Of a stretch of DNA of 27,515 nucleotides, positions 9,601-17,094 are shown one piece after another. The stretch spans positions 1-27,515 of the forward strand of contig JBCDBL010000050.1 of the NCBI GenBank assembly GCA_039183635.1, written 5' to 3'. Position numbers and translations under genes: made by a program. The notes under the pieces are model-generated. The model saw nothing but the letters and a program-made list of their open reading frames with translations, made no database searches and was not told the DNA's origin. This DNA is from JBCDBL01 sp039183635. Its GTDB lineage: Bacteria; Pseudomonadota; Alphaproteobacteria; Caulobacterales; Parvularculaceae. The first letter of the stretch is position 1. Each line of letters opens with the position of its first letter.

Positions 9601-11851
9601 CGCCGCCTATACGGAAGAAAAAGCGGGCTGCCCCAGCAACCTCGCGCCGGCCTATGGCGCGAGCATTGTGGACCCTGCGCCCTTTGTGCGCATTGACGAG
9701 GACGGCGAGGCCCGGTTGGAGCTGTCGGTGAAAGGCGCTAAATGCGCCGGGTGCATCGCCAAAATCGAAGGCGGTGTGAAATCCGTTCCAGGCGTTGAGA
9801 GCGCCCGGCTTAATCTGTCCACGGGAAAACTTCTCGTCGCCTGGCGGGACGGCGCGCTGGAGCCGAAGGCGGTGACGCAGGCGGTGGAGGGCCTTGGGTA
9901 CGCCGCGACGCCGTTTGATCCGGAGGCGGTGAAACGGGATGGCGATGAAGAAGGGCGGCGACTGATGCGCGCCCTTGCGGTTTCAGGTTTCGCCACGGCG
10001 AACGTCATGCTGCTGTCCGTCGCTGTCTGGGCGGGGCACGAGGGCGAGATGGGCCCTGGCGCGCGGATGCTGATGCATTGGATTTCCGGCGCCATCGCCG
10101 TGCCCGCCGCGCTGTACGCCGGGCGGCCGTTCTTCGCCTCCGCCTGGCGCGCGTTGAAGGCCGGAGGCGCCAATATGGATGTGCCGATCTCCCTTGCGGT
10201 GCTCCTGGCGCTGACCATGAGCATCTACGAAACCGTCAACCACGGCGCCCACGCCTATTTCGACGCCGCGGTGATGCTGTTGTTCTTCCTGCTGATCGGT
10301 CGGGTGCTCGACCATCGCTTGCGGGCCCGGGCCCGGGCGGCGGCGGAGGATCTTCTGGCGCTCCAGGCCGTGGCGGCGCGGCGCATTCGCGCCGACGGCG
10401 ACGTGGAGGCGGTGACGGCCCGGGACTTAAAGCCCGGCGACCGCATACAGCTCCAGCCCGGGGACCGCGCGCCCGTGAACGGCGTCATTGAGCGCGGCGC
10501 CTCCGACGTCGATGCGGCGATTGTCACGGGCGAAAGCGCGCCGGTGCGCATGGGCGCCGGCGACCCCGTGTACGCCGGTGTTCTGAATGTCTCCGACACC
10601 CTCGTCCTGCGCGCCACAGCCAGCGCCGAGGACAGCCTGGTCGCCGATCTCGCCCGGCTGATCGAAGCCGGCGCCCAGGGCAAAAGCGCCTATGTGAAGC
10701 TCGCCGACAAAGCGGCGCGGCTCTATGTGCCTGTGGTGCACACGCTGGCGGCGTTGACGTTTCTCGGCTGGTTTTTCATCGGCGACATCGGCCTGCGCGC
10801 CTCGGTCATGACAGCGGTGGCGGTGCTGATTATCACGTGCCCCTGCGCCCTCGGCCTCGCCGCGCCGGCGGTGCAGATCGTCGCCACGGGGCGCCTGTTC
10901 AAAGCCGGCGTCCTTGTGAAATCCGGCGACGCGCTGGAGCGGCTCGCCGAGGGGAAAACATTCGTGTTCGACAAAACCGGCACGCTCACCCGCGGCGCGC
11001 CGACGATCGCCAATCGCGCAAGCCTGCCCGACGGCGCTCTTGAAGCCGCCGCCCGCCTCGCCCGGGCGAGCCGGCATCCCCTGTCGCGCGCTGTCGCGGG
11101 CGCCGCCGGGGCGGGACCGCTGGCGGAGGATGTCAGGGAGCATTCCGGCCTCGGCGTCGAAGGCGTCATCGATGGGGAGCAGGCGCGGTTCGGCCGCCGG
11201 GCGTTTGTTTCCGCTGTTGCGGATGACGCCCCCGATGACGGCGCGGCGGCGAGCGAGGCGTGGTTGAAAGTCGGCGCGCGGCCGCCGGTGCGGTTCGTGT
11301 TCGCCGATGCGCTGCGGCCCGACGCGCCGGCGGCGGTTGCGGCGCTGAAGGCCCGTGGCCTGTCGGTCGCGATGCTGTCGGGGGACAAGACGGCGCCTGC
11401 GGCCCACGCCGCCGGGGAGGTCGGGATAGAGGACTGGCGGGCGAACCTTCAGCCCCAGGATAAGATCGATGCGTTGAAAGCCTATGGCGCGGCGGGGCCC
11501 GCCATCATGGTCGGCGACGGCCTTAACGACGCGCCTGCGCTCGCCGCCGCCTATGCGTCCCTATCGCCGGGGACGGCGGCGGACGCAAGCCAGGCCGCCG
11601 CCGATTTCGTGTTCCAGGGCGAAGGGCTCGGCCCCGTCGTGCTCGCCTATGACATCGCCAAAGCAGCGCGGCGGCGCATCCTTGAAAATTTCGGACTGGC
11701 GGTGGCTTACAATATGTGCGCCGTACCTTTGGCCGTGGCGGGGTTTGTGACGCCCCTTGTCGCCGCCGTCGCCATGTCGGCGTCCTCCGTCATCGTCACG
11801 TTGAACGCTCTCAGACTGTCGCAGGCGCGCGGCGAAGGACGGCTGTCGTGA
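9593..11851 (+). CDS. ccoI: Copper-translocating P1B-type ATPase of cbb3 assembly
   Basis: A 752-aa copper ATPase (CcoI/FixI) that exports Cu for the cbb3 oxidase. Motifs in order: an N-terminal metal-binding domain with GAKCAGC (C51, C54); actuator motif TGES (312-315); the metal-transport CPC (416-418) in the sixth helix; phosphorylation motif D460-KTGT; the P1B nucleotide-domain HP (495-496); and GDGLNDAP (641-648). I place the start at TTG 9593 because GAGGG lies 6 bases upstream and the sequence from there reads MTDAAYTEEKAGCPSN. A longer in-frame extension back to 9449 would lie wholly inside ccoH and is not family-like. It overlaps ccoH by 8 bases and ccoS by 4. Confidence 0.95.
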   Translation: MTDAAYTEEKAGCPSNLAPAYGASIVDPAPFVRIDEDGEARLELSVKGAKCAGCIAKIEGGVKSVPGVESARLNLSTGKLLVAWRDGALEPKAVTQAVEGLGYAATPFDPEAVKRDGDEEGRRLMRALAVSGFATANVMLLSVAVWAGHEGEMGPGARMLMHWISGAIAVPAALYAGRPFFASAWRALKAGGANMDVPISLAVLLALTMSIYETVNHGAHAYFDAAVMLLFFLLIGRVLDHRLRARARAAAEDLLALQAVAARRIRADGDVEAVTARDLKPGDRIQLQPGDRAPVNGVIERGASDVDAAIVTGESAPVRMGAGDPVYAGVLNVSDTLVLRATASAEDSLVADLARLIEAGAQGKSAYVKLADKAARLYVPVVHTLAALTFLGWFFIGDIGLRASVMTAVAVLIITCPCALGLAAPAVQIVATGRLFKAGVLVKSGDALERLAEGKTFVFDKTGTLTRGAPTIANRASLPDGALEAAARLARASRHPLSRAVAGAAGAGPLAEDVREHSGLGVEGVIDGEQARFGRRAFVSAVADDAPDDGAAASEAWLKVGARPPVRFVFADALRPDAPAAVAALKARGLSVAMLSGDKTAPAAHAAGEVGIEDWRANLQPQDKIDALKAYGAAGPAIMVGDGLNDAPALAAAYASLSPGTAADASQAAADFVFQGEGLGPVVLAYDIAKAARRRILENFGLAVAYNMCAVPLAVAGFVTPLVAAVAMSASSVIVTLNALRLSQARGEGRLS

Positions 11852-12006
11852 ACGCGCTGTTGTTTTTAATTCCCGTGGCGCTTTTTCTGGGCGCCGTCGG
11901 GCTTGGCCTGTTTCTCTGGACGCTGAGGTCCGGGCAGTATGACGATATTGACGGCGCTGCGGCGCGCATTCTGCTTGACGATGATTTGGAAGAACGCCGC
12001 GATTAA
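11848..12006 (+). CDS. ccoS: CcoS cbb3 oxidase maturation protein
   Basis: A 52-aa protein starting at GTG 11848, which overlaps the ccoI stop (GTGA). It reads (M)NALLFLIPVALFLGAVGLGL, one membrane helix, then FLWTLRSGQYDDIDGAAARI. The motif W-x-x-x-S-G-Q-[YF]-D-D-x-x-[GT] and the acidic tail are the hallmark of CcoS/FixS, needed for haem or copper insertion into CcoN in other bacteria. It ends the cco assembly operon. Its TAA stop shares bases with the stop of the convergent DUF2189 gene. Confidence 0.95.
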   Translation: MNALLFLIPVALFLGAVGLGLFLWTLRSGQYDDIDGAAARILLDDDLEERRD

Positions 12007-12776
12007 GCCGTCGGCTCTATAATGTCTTTGTAGGCGCGCCATGTGGCGTGGCCGATCAGCGGGAAGACGACGGCAAGACCGACAAACAAGGTTGCGAATC
12101 CTGCGGCGATCAGAACCGCAATGATCCAGGCCCACAACAGCATCGGCCCCGGCTTTTCCTTTACAGCTCTAATGCTTGTGGCGATGGCGGTGAAGGCGTC
12201 CGTCTGTCTGTCCATCAGCATTGGAATCGATAATGCGCTGACGGAGAAAATAGCCAAGGCGATAGCGCCGCCGATCACTGTTCCGACGGCGAGGAGCGAC
12301 AGTCCCGCGGGCGTCGTCAGCGCAAAGGCCGTGAAGTCCGACAGGGGCATGTAGGCGCCGCTGACGAACAGGGCGTACAGCAGCATCGCGACCCTCGCCC
12401 AGAACAACAGCGCGAACATAATGAAAAACCCGACCAGGGCGAGGCCCGCCGGCGACTTCGTTTTGACAAAGACGATATCGCGCAGCGCCAGGGGCGCGCC
12501 GGCGTCGAGACGGCGGCTGATTTCATAAAGACCGACAGCCATCAAAGGGCCCGCAAGGGCGAAGCTGGCGATGGCCACCGGGATGAGAGACGACAGGCCC
12601 GCCATCCAAAGGCCGCCGGTGATCGCGAGGCCGATCGCGACAAAGGCGACGCCGTAGCCGAAGCTCAACACCGGCGCGCGCTGCATGTCGCGCCAGCCGG
12701 CGGCCAGCCAACCCCAGGGGGCGTCGGCGGTAAGAGACGATACGGGTTTTAGGATGGCTGCATTCGATTGCGTCAT
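12003..12776 (-). CDS. DUF2189 integral membrane protein
   Basis: A 257-aa protein with about six membrane helices. The N-terminal region (WGWLAAGWRDMQRAPVLSFG) and the overall layout match DUF2189, a family of unknown function common in proteobacteria. I choose ATG 12776, since AGAGG lies just upstream; a TTG at 12797 is in frame but would use that ribosome site as coding sequence. It converges on ccoS with stops overlapping by 4 bases, so expression of the two operons may interfere. Location beside the cco cluster hints at a link to respiration or membrane stress, but this is inference only. Confidence 0.8.
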   Translation of the reverse strand: MTQSNAAILKPVSSLTADAPWGWLAAGWRDMQRAPVLSFGYGVAFVAIGLAITGGLWMAGLSSLIPVAIASFALAGPLMAVGLYEISRRLDAGAPLALRDIVFVKTKSPAGLALVGFFIMFALLFWARVAMLLYALFVSGAYMPLSDFTAFALTTPAGLSLLAVGTVIGGAIALAIFSVSALSIPMLMDRQTDAFTAIATSIRAVKEKPGPMLLWAWIIAVLIAAGFATLFVGLAVVFPLIGHATWRAYKDIIEPTA

Positions 12777-12801
12777 GGCGCGCCTCTTTTGTTTCAACTC
12801 C

Positions 12802-12908
12802 CTAGAGCACGTCTCATTTAATTGAATTCACACGGGCGTGCTCTAGGTCTCTGTTTTACGCGTGTTTTTTGCGCAAAACCGGTATCCACTTTTGCGCGAC
12901 ACGCTCTA
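12802..12908. repeat. Alphaproteobacterial intergenic palindromic repeat, copy A
   Basis: A 107-base element with two hairpins. The first has 10-base perfect arms, CTAGAGCACG (12802-12811) and CGTGCTCTAG (12837-12846). The second has 8-base arms, GCGCAAAA (12871-12878) and TTTTGCGC (12890-12897), around CCGGTATCCAC. A linker holds CTCTGTTTTACGCG and the element ends in CGCTCTAAG. This architecture is a widespread non-coding repeat in alphaproteobacteria; I recognise it from memory, not from a search. It lies upstream of the leftward DUF2189 gene and downstream of the leftward tag gene. Confidence 0.75.
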
Positions 12909-13083
12909 AGTGAAAAAGTTACCCGATTTGACGCCCCTTCGTCTAATGGCATGTGGCGAGCGCTTGCGCCTATAAAGATACGCAAACGTATATAATGATA
13001 TGTAAAAAGATGTTTTTGCTGAAATTATCGTACGCGCGCTGCTGCAGAAAATCTGCGCGCATCTATATATCGCGCTGAGCGCC
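12909..13083. other. AT-rich non-coding stretch between copy A repeat and tag
   Basis: No gene is seen. It holds an exact TATAAT at about 12990 in the + direction without a good -35, and a small GCAGA-AAA-TCTGC hairpin near 13043-13055 that could sit just past the end of the leftward tag transcript, but it lacks a T run. A short segment at 12933-12950 resembles the first bases of tRNA-Glu, but no tRNA can be folded from it. Confidence 0.4.
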
Positions 13084-13671
13084 TTAAGTCGCTTCGTATA
13101 GATCTTTGTGGCGAAAGCATGCGGTAGTGTGATCGTTCACCATGCCGACGGCCTGCATAAAAGCATAGACGATGGTGGGGCCGCAGAACTTAAAGCCCGC
13201 CGCCTTCAGGGCTTTCGACATGGCCTTGGAGGTTTCGGTCTCCGTCGGCACATGTTGTATCGTAGGCCAAGCGTTTTGGACGGGCGCGCCATCGATGAAA
13301 TCCCAGAGGAAACCTGAAAAGCCGTCTGCACGCTTATCCATAATTTCTAGGTACGCCTGTGCGGAGCCGATGGCCCCTTCGATTTTGCCGCGATGGCGGA
13401 TGATGCCTGCGTCCTGAAGAAGTCTCTCGACTTTTTTGTCTGTATAACGTGCGATTTTTTCAGGTTTGAAGCTGTCGAAGGCTTTGCGGAAATTGTCTCG
13501 CTTGTAAAGGATGGTGCGCCAGGAGAGCCCGGCTTGGAACCCGTCGAGCATGAGCTTTTCATAAAGCGCCCGGTCGTCATATTCCGGCACGCCCCATTCC
13601 TCATCATGGTAACGCACGTAAACGGCGTCGTCTCCCGGAACCCAGGCGCAGCGGTTAAGCGGGGCGGTCAC
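13084..13671 (-). CDS. tag: DNA-3-methyladenine glycosylase I
   Basis: A 195-aa base-excision repair enzyme that removes 3-methyladenine from alkylated DNA. It matches E. coli Tag along its length: RCAWVPGDDAVYVRYHDEEW near the N-terminus, QAGLSW, QDAGIIRHRGKI, GFKFCGPTIVYAFMQAVGMVNDH, and HTTAC close to the end. The zinc ligands (N-terminal Cys, His of YHDEEW, and His and Cys of HTTAC) are all present. E. coli Tag has Glu in the LEGQQAGLSW binding pocket; this protein has Asp (LDGFQAGLSW). GTG 13671 is chosen because it overlaps the stop of the upstream ygfZ-like gene (GTGA) with AAGGA upstream. They form an operon. Confidence 0.93.
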   Translation of the reverse strand: MTAPLNRCAWVPGDDAVYVRYHDEEWGVPEYDDRALYEKLMLDGFQAGLSWRTILYKRDNFRKAFDSFKPEKIARYTDKKVERLLQDAGIIRHRGKIEGAIGSAQAYLEIMDKRADGFSGFLWDFIDGAPVQNAWPTIQHVPTETETSKAMSKALKAAGFKFCGPTIVYAFMQAVGMVNDHTTACFRHKDLYEAT

Positions 13672-14567
13672 GATGCGTCGTCCTTCAGCCAATCTTGTCG
13701 TAAAATGCGCACCGGACGTCCGTCGGCCGCAGGCGTTGCGCCATCCTCCTCCGCTGCGGACCAGCGATCAAGGCGTATGAGAGCCAACGCGCGGCCCATG
13801 GTTCCGGACAACACGGTTCCGATCTCGCGCGCGCCGGCGGTCACGGGCGCCCCGGGCGGCGGGGGCGGACCATCGAAATCCAGGACAAGCGTACGTTTGC
13901 GCAGGGCGGCCTTGCGTTTCATGCGGCTCGTCACTTCCTGACCCACGTAGCAGCCCTTCTGAAAATCGATGGCGTTCAGCATATCGAGGTTGGCGTCCAG
14001 GGGAAAAGAGACCTCAGGGCGAATATCTTCAGGGCACGCCGGTACGCCGAGGTCGAGGCGGCGGGCGTTGTAGGCGGCGGCGTCGGTTTCACGACACTCA
14101 TCTGTCAAACCGGCAATCTCCTCAGTCGGCGCGATAAGGCGTGTTCCTAAGGCGGCGCACCGTGGGTCTGCGAAGCGTGCGCCGGAGCCGTTGTGGGGGC
14201 GTGTTGCGCCGGGGGCGGCGTCCCTATCCGGTGTGTCGTTAAAAATTGCGGCGACGCGCCAGTCCGGCGCCGGGGCGATGTCCACTTTCGCCCGCAATTT
14301 GTAAAGCGACAGCCGCTTCAGGGCGGCGTCCTGACGCGCCGCCTCGACGTCAAGGAGGAAGCCGTCGGTTGTTTGCGCGATGAAAAAGTCGAACAGAACC
14401 TTGCCCTGGGGCGTCAGCAACGCCGTGTAGATCGACTGGTCCGGGGAGATTGCGTTGACGTCTTTCGTGAGGAGGCCTTGCAAAAAGGCGGGCGCGTCGG
14501 GACCTTTTAGCGTCATCACGGCGCGGTCAGGCAATGTCGCGAAGCTTATTTTCTCTGTCATAGTCAT
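13668..14567 (-). CDS. ygfZ: YgfZ/GcvT-family folate-binding protein
   Basis: A 299-aa protein of the YgfZ/IBA57 family, which helps assemble or repair certain Fe-S enzymes in a folate-dependent way. The signature KGCYVGQE is at 204-211, with the conserved Cys at 206, followed by VTSRMKRK. The N-terminal half has the GcvT-like fold (FLQGLLTKDV at 28-37, LLTPQGKVLFDFF at 50-62). ATG 14567 and ATG 14561 (MTMTEK) are both possible starts; neither has a strong ribosome site. It precedes tag with a 4-bp overlap and is divergent from the dihydroorotase-like gene. Confidence 0.9.
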   Translation of the reverse strand: MTMTEKISFATLPDRAVMTLKGPDAPAFLQGLLTKDVNAISPDQSIYTALLTPQGKVLFDFFIAQTTDGFLLDVEAARQDAALKRLSLYKLRAKVDIAPAPDWRVAAIFNDTPDRDAAPGATRPHNGSGARFADPRCAALGTRLIAPTEEIAGLTDECRETDAAAYNARRLDLGVPACPEDIRPEVSFPLDANLDMLNAIDFQKGCYVGQEVTSRMKRKAALRKRTLVLDFDGPPPPPGAPVTAGAREIGTVLSGTMGRALALIRLDRWSAAEEDGATPAADGRPVRILRQDWLKDDAS

Positions 14568-14638
14568 CGTCAGGTTTACTTAAATATAGCGTTTCATGTA
14601 AGGGCCGATGCCGCTTATTGCAAAGCCGCCGGTTTTGC

Positions 14639-14668
14639 TTGGCAAGGGGGCGTTCGGCCGCCTATATC
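14639..14668 (+). promoter_or_regulatory. Probable promoter of the dihydroorotase-like gene
   Basis: TTGGCA (14639-14644), an 18-base spacer and TATATC (14663-14668) resemble a sigma-70 promoter. Transcription would begin around 14675, at or next to the ATG, so the mRNA may be leaderless; no ribosome site is visible before that ATG. Confidence 0.45.
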
Positions 14669-14674
14669 TTGTTT

Positions 14675-16015
14675 ATGGCTGATACATATGACTTGATTTT
14701 ACAAGGCGGGGTCGTCGTCAACCACGACGGCGCCGCCCAGCGCGACATCGGTGTTAAAGACGGCCGTATCGCAGAGATTGGCGTTTCCGCTTCGGCTTCG
14801 GCCGGAGAAGTGATCGATTGCACCGGGCTGCATGTCTTGCCCGGCGTCATCGACAGCCAGGTGCATTTTCGCGAACCCGGCGCGGAGTACAAGGAGGATT
14901 TGGAAAGCGGCGCCCGCTCGGCGGTTCTCGGCGGCGTCACCGCCGTGTTCGAAATGCCTAACACAAAACCTCTCACGGTCACCGCGGATGCGATTGAGGA
15001 CAAGCTTGCCCGGGCGAAGGACCGCATGCATTGCGACCACGCCTTTTACGTGGGCGCCACCCACGGCAACCCGAAGGATTTGGCGGAGCTGGAATTACTG
15101 CCCGGCGTTTCGGGGGTGAAAATTTTCATGGGCGCCTCGACGGGGGATCTGCTCGTGGAAGACGATGAAGGCGTCCGTCAGGTGCTCGCCCATGGCCGCC
15201 GCCGCGTCGCCATACACTCCGAAGACGAAGGGATTTTACGGGCGAACAAAAGCCTCGCCCGGGAGGGGGATTGGACCTCCCATCCGGACGTACGCAGCGC
15301 CGAAGCCGCCATTACGTGCACGAACCGCCTGATTGCGCTCGCGCGGGAAACCGGCCGTCGGATTCATGTCTTGCACATTTCCACCGCTGACGAGGTTGAG
15401 ATTCTCGCCCAGCATAAGGATATCGTGACGGCGGAGATTTTGCCCCAGCATCTGACGCTGACCGCGCCGGAATGTTACGAGCGCCTGAAAGGCTTCGCCC
15501 AGATGAACCCGCCGATTCGCGACGCCGCCCACCAGGCGGGGCTGTGGCGCGGGGTGCAACAGGGCGTGTTCGACGTCATGGGCTCCGACCATGCGCCCCA
15601 TTCCCGGGAAGAAAAGGAAAAGCCTTATCCAGCCTCTCCCTCTGGCATGCCGGGCGTGCAAACCCTTGTGCCTTTGATGTTGAACTTTGTCGCCGAAGGA
15701 CGGCTTACCCTGGAGCGTTTTGTTGATTTGACCGCCCACGGACCGCAACGGGTGTTCGGCATCGCCGGCAAGGGGCGCATCGCCCAGGGCTATGACGCTG
15801 ATTTTACGGTGGTCGACTTAAACGCGACGCGGGACATTACTGAAGACTGGTCGGCGTCGAAATGCGGGTGGACGCCGTTCGCCGGCAAGACGGTAAAAGG
15901 CTGGCCTGTGGGGACGATCATACGCGGTCGACGTGTTATGTGGGAAGACGAGCTTGTGGGGCCGTCCCTTGGACGCCCTGTGAGATTTCAGGAAACGGCG
16001 GAATTGAAGCGTTAG
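14675..16015 (+). CDS. Dihydroorotase-like amidohydrolase with altered HxH motif
   Basis: A 446-aa amidohydrolase of the class I dihydroorotase type, which in pyrimidine synthesis cyclises carbamoyl aspartate. It carries FREPG (65-69), FEMPNTKP (92-99), GVKIFMG (147-153), H181 (AIHSED), H234 (HVLHIS) and GSDHAPH (303-309, D305). The metal motif HxH at the start of the barrel reads QVH, with Q62 in place of the first His, and the later PHHL motif reads PQHL. From memory, related alphaproteobacterial proteins also have Q at the first site. The start MADTYDLILQGG is clear; an extension back to 14618 has no support. It may be a true dihydroorotase, an amidohydrolase with another substrate, or a catalytically impaired PyrC-like protein. 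No pyrB is adjacent in this window. Confidence 0.82.
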   Translation: MADTYDLILQGGVVVNHDGAAQRDIGVKDGRIAEIGVSASASAGEVIDCTGLHVLPGVIDSQVHFREPGAEYKEDLESGARSAVLGGVTAVFEMPNTKPLTVTADAIEDKLARAKDRMHCDHAFYVGATHGNPKDLAELELLPGVSGVKIFMGASTGDLLVEDDEGVRQVLAHGRRRVAIHSEDEGILRANKSLAREGDWTSHPDVRSAEAAITCTNRLIALARETGRRIHVLHISTADEVEILAQHKDIVTAEILPQHLTLTAPECYERLKGFAQMNPPIRDAAHQAGLWRGVQQGVFDVMGSDHAPHSREEKEKPYPASPSGMPGVQTLVPLMLNFVAEGRLTLERFVDLTAHGPQRVFGIAGKGRIAQGYDADFTVVDLNATRDITEDWSASKCGWTPFAGKTVKGWPVGTIIRGRRVMWEDELVGPSLGRPVRFQETAELKR

Positions 16016-16022
16016 GGCGTTT

Positions 16023-16170
16023 CTAGAGCGTCTCCTGTTCAATCGGGATCAGGCAGACGCTTTAAGTCTTTGTTTTGACGGTCGAACAAGTGTTCGACCT
16101 TTTGCGCAAAAACAGGGGGCTTAAAGCGATTGAAGAATCTTGATTGATCCGAAAGCGTTTTAATTGGATT
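16023..16170. repeat. Intergenic palindromic repeat, copy B (composite)
   Basis: CTAGAGCGTCTC with matching AGACGCTTTAAG, then TCTTTGTTTTGACG, a 9-base perfect stem GGTCGAACA/TGTTCGACC (16080-16099) and TTTTGCGCAAAA resemble copy A but are diverged. A second, oppositely oriented unit seems to follow (TTAAAGCG...CGAAAGCG, about 16120-16160), so this looks like two head-to-head elements. The TIGR02301 gene ends inside it. Family assignment rests on recall and comparison with copy A. Confidence 0.6.
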
Positions 16171-16546
16171 GAACGTCAGCTTTAAGACGGTTGGACAGCG
16201 TGCGGCCCTCCGCCCCAAGCCGCGCGGCGGCCTTGCGCGTGTCTTCAGTACATGCGGCGTGGGCCCTGCGGGCCTTATAAAACCCATCGTTGAAGGCTTG
16301 CACCATGGCGTTGCGCTGTTTTTGAGGCGGATCTTCAAGGTCGAGCAGCTTCGCCATTCGGCGGCGCCAAACCTCATTTTCCTCCGCCACGCATAAGCTG
16401 CGAACATGATGGGTTTGCCCGAGAAGCCCGGCAAGACGCACAAGAGTTTCCTGCCGGGCCTTATAGGCCGCGTAGTCCGCCGAAGCCGGACTTTGCGACG
16501 CAATGAACATCAAACCGATGGCGGCGATGACAGATCGCACAAACAT
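16160..16546 (-). CDS. TIGR02301-type exported protein
   Basis: A 128-aa protein with a signal peptide (MFVRSVIAAIGLMFIASQSP then ASA cleavage near residue 23). The mature part includes LAGLLGQTHHVRSLC, EENEVWRRRMAKLLDLE, and a final Cys-containing helix. This fits TIGR02301, an alphaproteobacterial family of unknown function. ATG 16546 is 4 bases past the NUDIX stop, so the two form an operon. The stop codon falls in the intergenic repeat, so the last residues may derive from it. No function can be assigned. Confidence 0.75.
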   Translation of the reverse strand: MFVRSVIAAIGLMFIASQSPASADYAAYKARQETLVRLAGLLGQTHHVRSLCVAEENEVWRRRMAKLLDLEDPPQKQRNAMVQAFNDGFYKARRAHAACTEDTRKAAARLGAEGRTLSNRLKADVQSN

Positions 16547-16550
16547 AGCT

Positions 16551-16997
16551 TCAACGGTCCCCTTGTTGCGCGGCGACAAGCGCGCCTGCGGCGTCGATAA
16601 CATCGCGTGTTTTGTCCCAAGACACCAGCGCATCGGCGTCCCGACGGGAAACCCAGATCGCTTCTGCGGCGTCGTCGCCCGCCGCAATCTCGCCGGAGCG
16701 CCAGATGGCGGCGTAGTCTATGAGAACATAGTGGGACATTTCGCCATTTTCATGGCGCACATGGGAATCCACAGCTGCAACAAGGCCGATAATATCGATT
16801 TCTACGTTGGTTTCTTCCCGCACCTCGCGCCTTACGGCGTCTTCCAGGCGCTCGCCGAACTCAAGTTTGCCGCCCGGGATCGTCCAAAGCCCCTGATAGG
16901 GCGGCTTGGCCCGTTTGATCAAAAGCACATTGTCTCCGCGCCATATGACAGCGCCGACGCCGATGATGGGTCTAGGGATGGGGGGGCGTAATGACAT
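16551..16997 (-). CDS. NUDIX hydrolase
   Basis: A 148-aa NUDIX-fold pyrophosphatase. The NUDIX box G-x5-E-x7-REUxEExGU is met at 43-65 (from G43 to V65, including RREVREETNV), except that the usual Gly near the end is Asn. Such enzymes cleave nucleoside diphosphates linked to another group; with IPRPIIGVGAVIWRG at the start it resembles ADP-ribose or (d)NTP pyrophosphatases, but the substrate cannot be fixed. ATG 16997 is chosen because a TTG at 17036 lies within the upstream terminator. It is followed 4 bases later by the TIGR02301 gene. Confidence 0.88.
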   Translation of the reverse strand: MSLRPPIPRPIIGVGAVIWRGDNVLLIKRAKPPYQGLWTIPGGKLEFGERLEDAVRREVREETNVEIDIIGLVAAVDSHVRHENGEMSHYVLIDYAAIWRSGEIAAGDDAAEAIWVSRRDADALVSWDKTRDVIDAAGALVAAQQGDR

Positions 16998-17034
16998 GGC
17001 GGCGCGAATGGTGCCAGCACAGGTCCCTTCGCGC

Positions 17035-17070
17035 AAAGAAAAACGCCGGGCTCATGGGAAAGCCCGGCGT
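17035..17070 (-). terminator. Rho-independent terminator of the PEP-CTERM gene
   Basis: Read on the minus strand, a 10-base stem (ACGCCGGGCT / AGCCCGGCGT at 17070-17061 and 17052-17043) with an 8-base loop is followed by TTTTTCTTT. It lies 25 bases beyond the stop of the exported protein gene and before the NUDIX gene, so it separates the two transcripts. Confidence 0.92.
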
Positions 17071-17094
17071 CCAACATAAGATATTTGAGGCGTG

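Noticed and set aside
10427..11407. Long open frame antisense to ccoI
   Set aside because: Same reason: a reverse-frame shadow of a strong gene.
12933..12950. Short match to the 5' end of tRNA-Glu (GCCCCTTCGTCTAATGGC)
   Set aside because: The anticodon arm, T arm and 3' acceptor cannot be found downstream; probably chance.
16998..17036. Extended TTG start for the NUDIX gene
   Set aside because: It would begin inside the terminator of the upstream gene.
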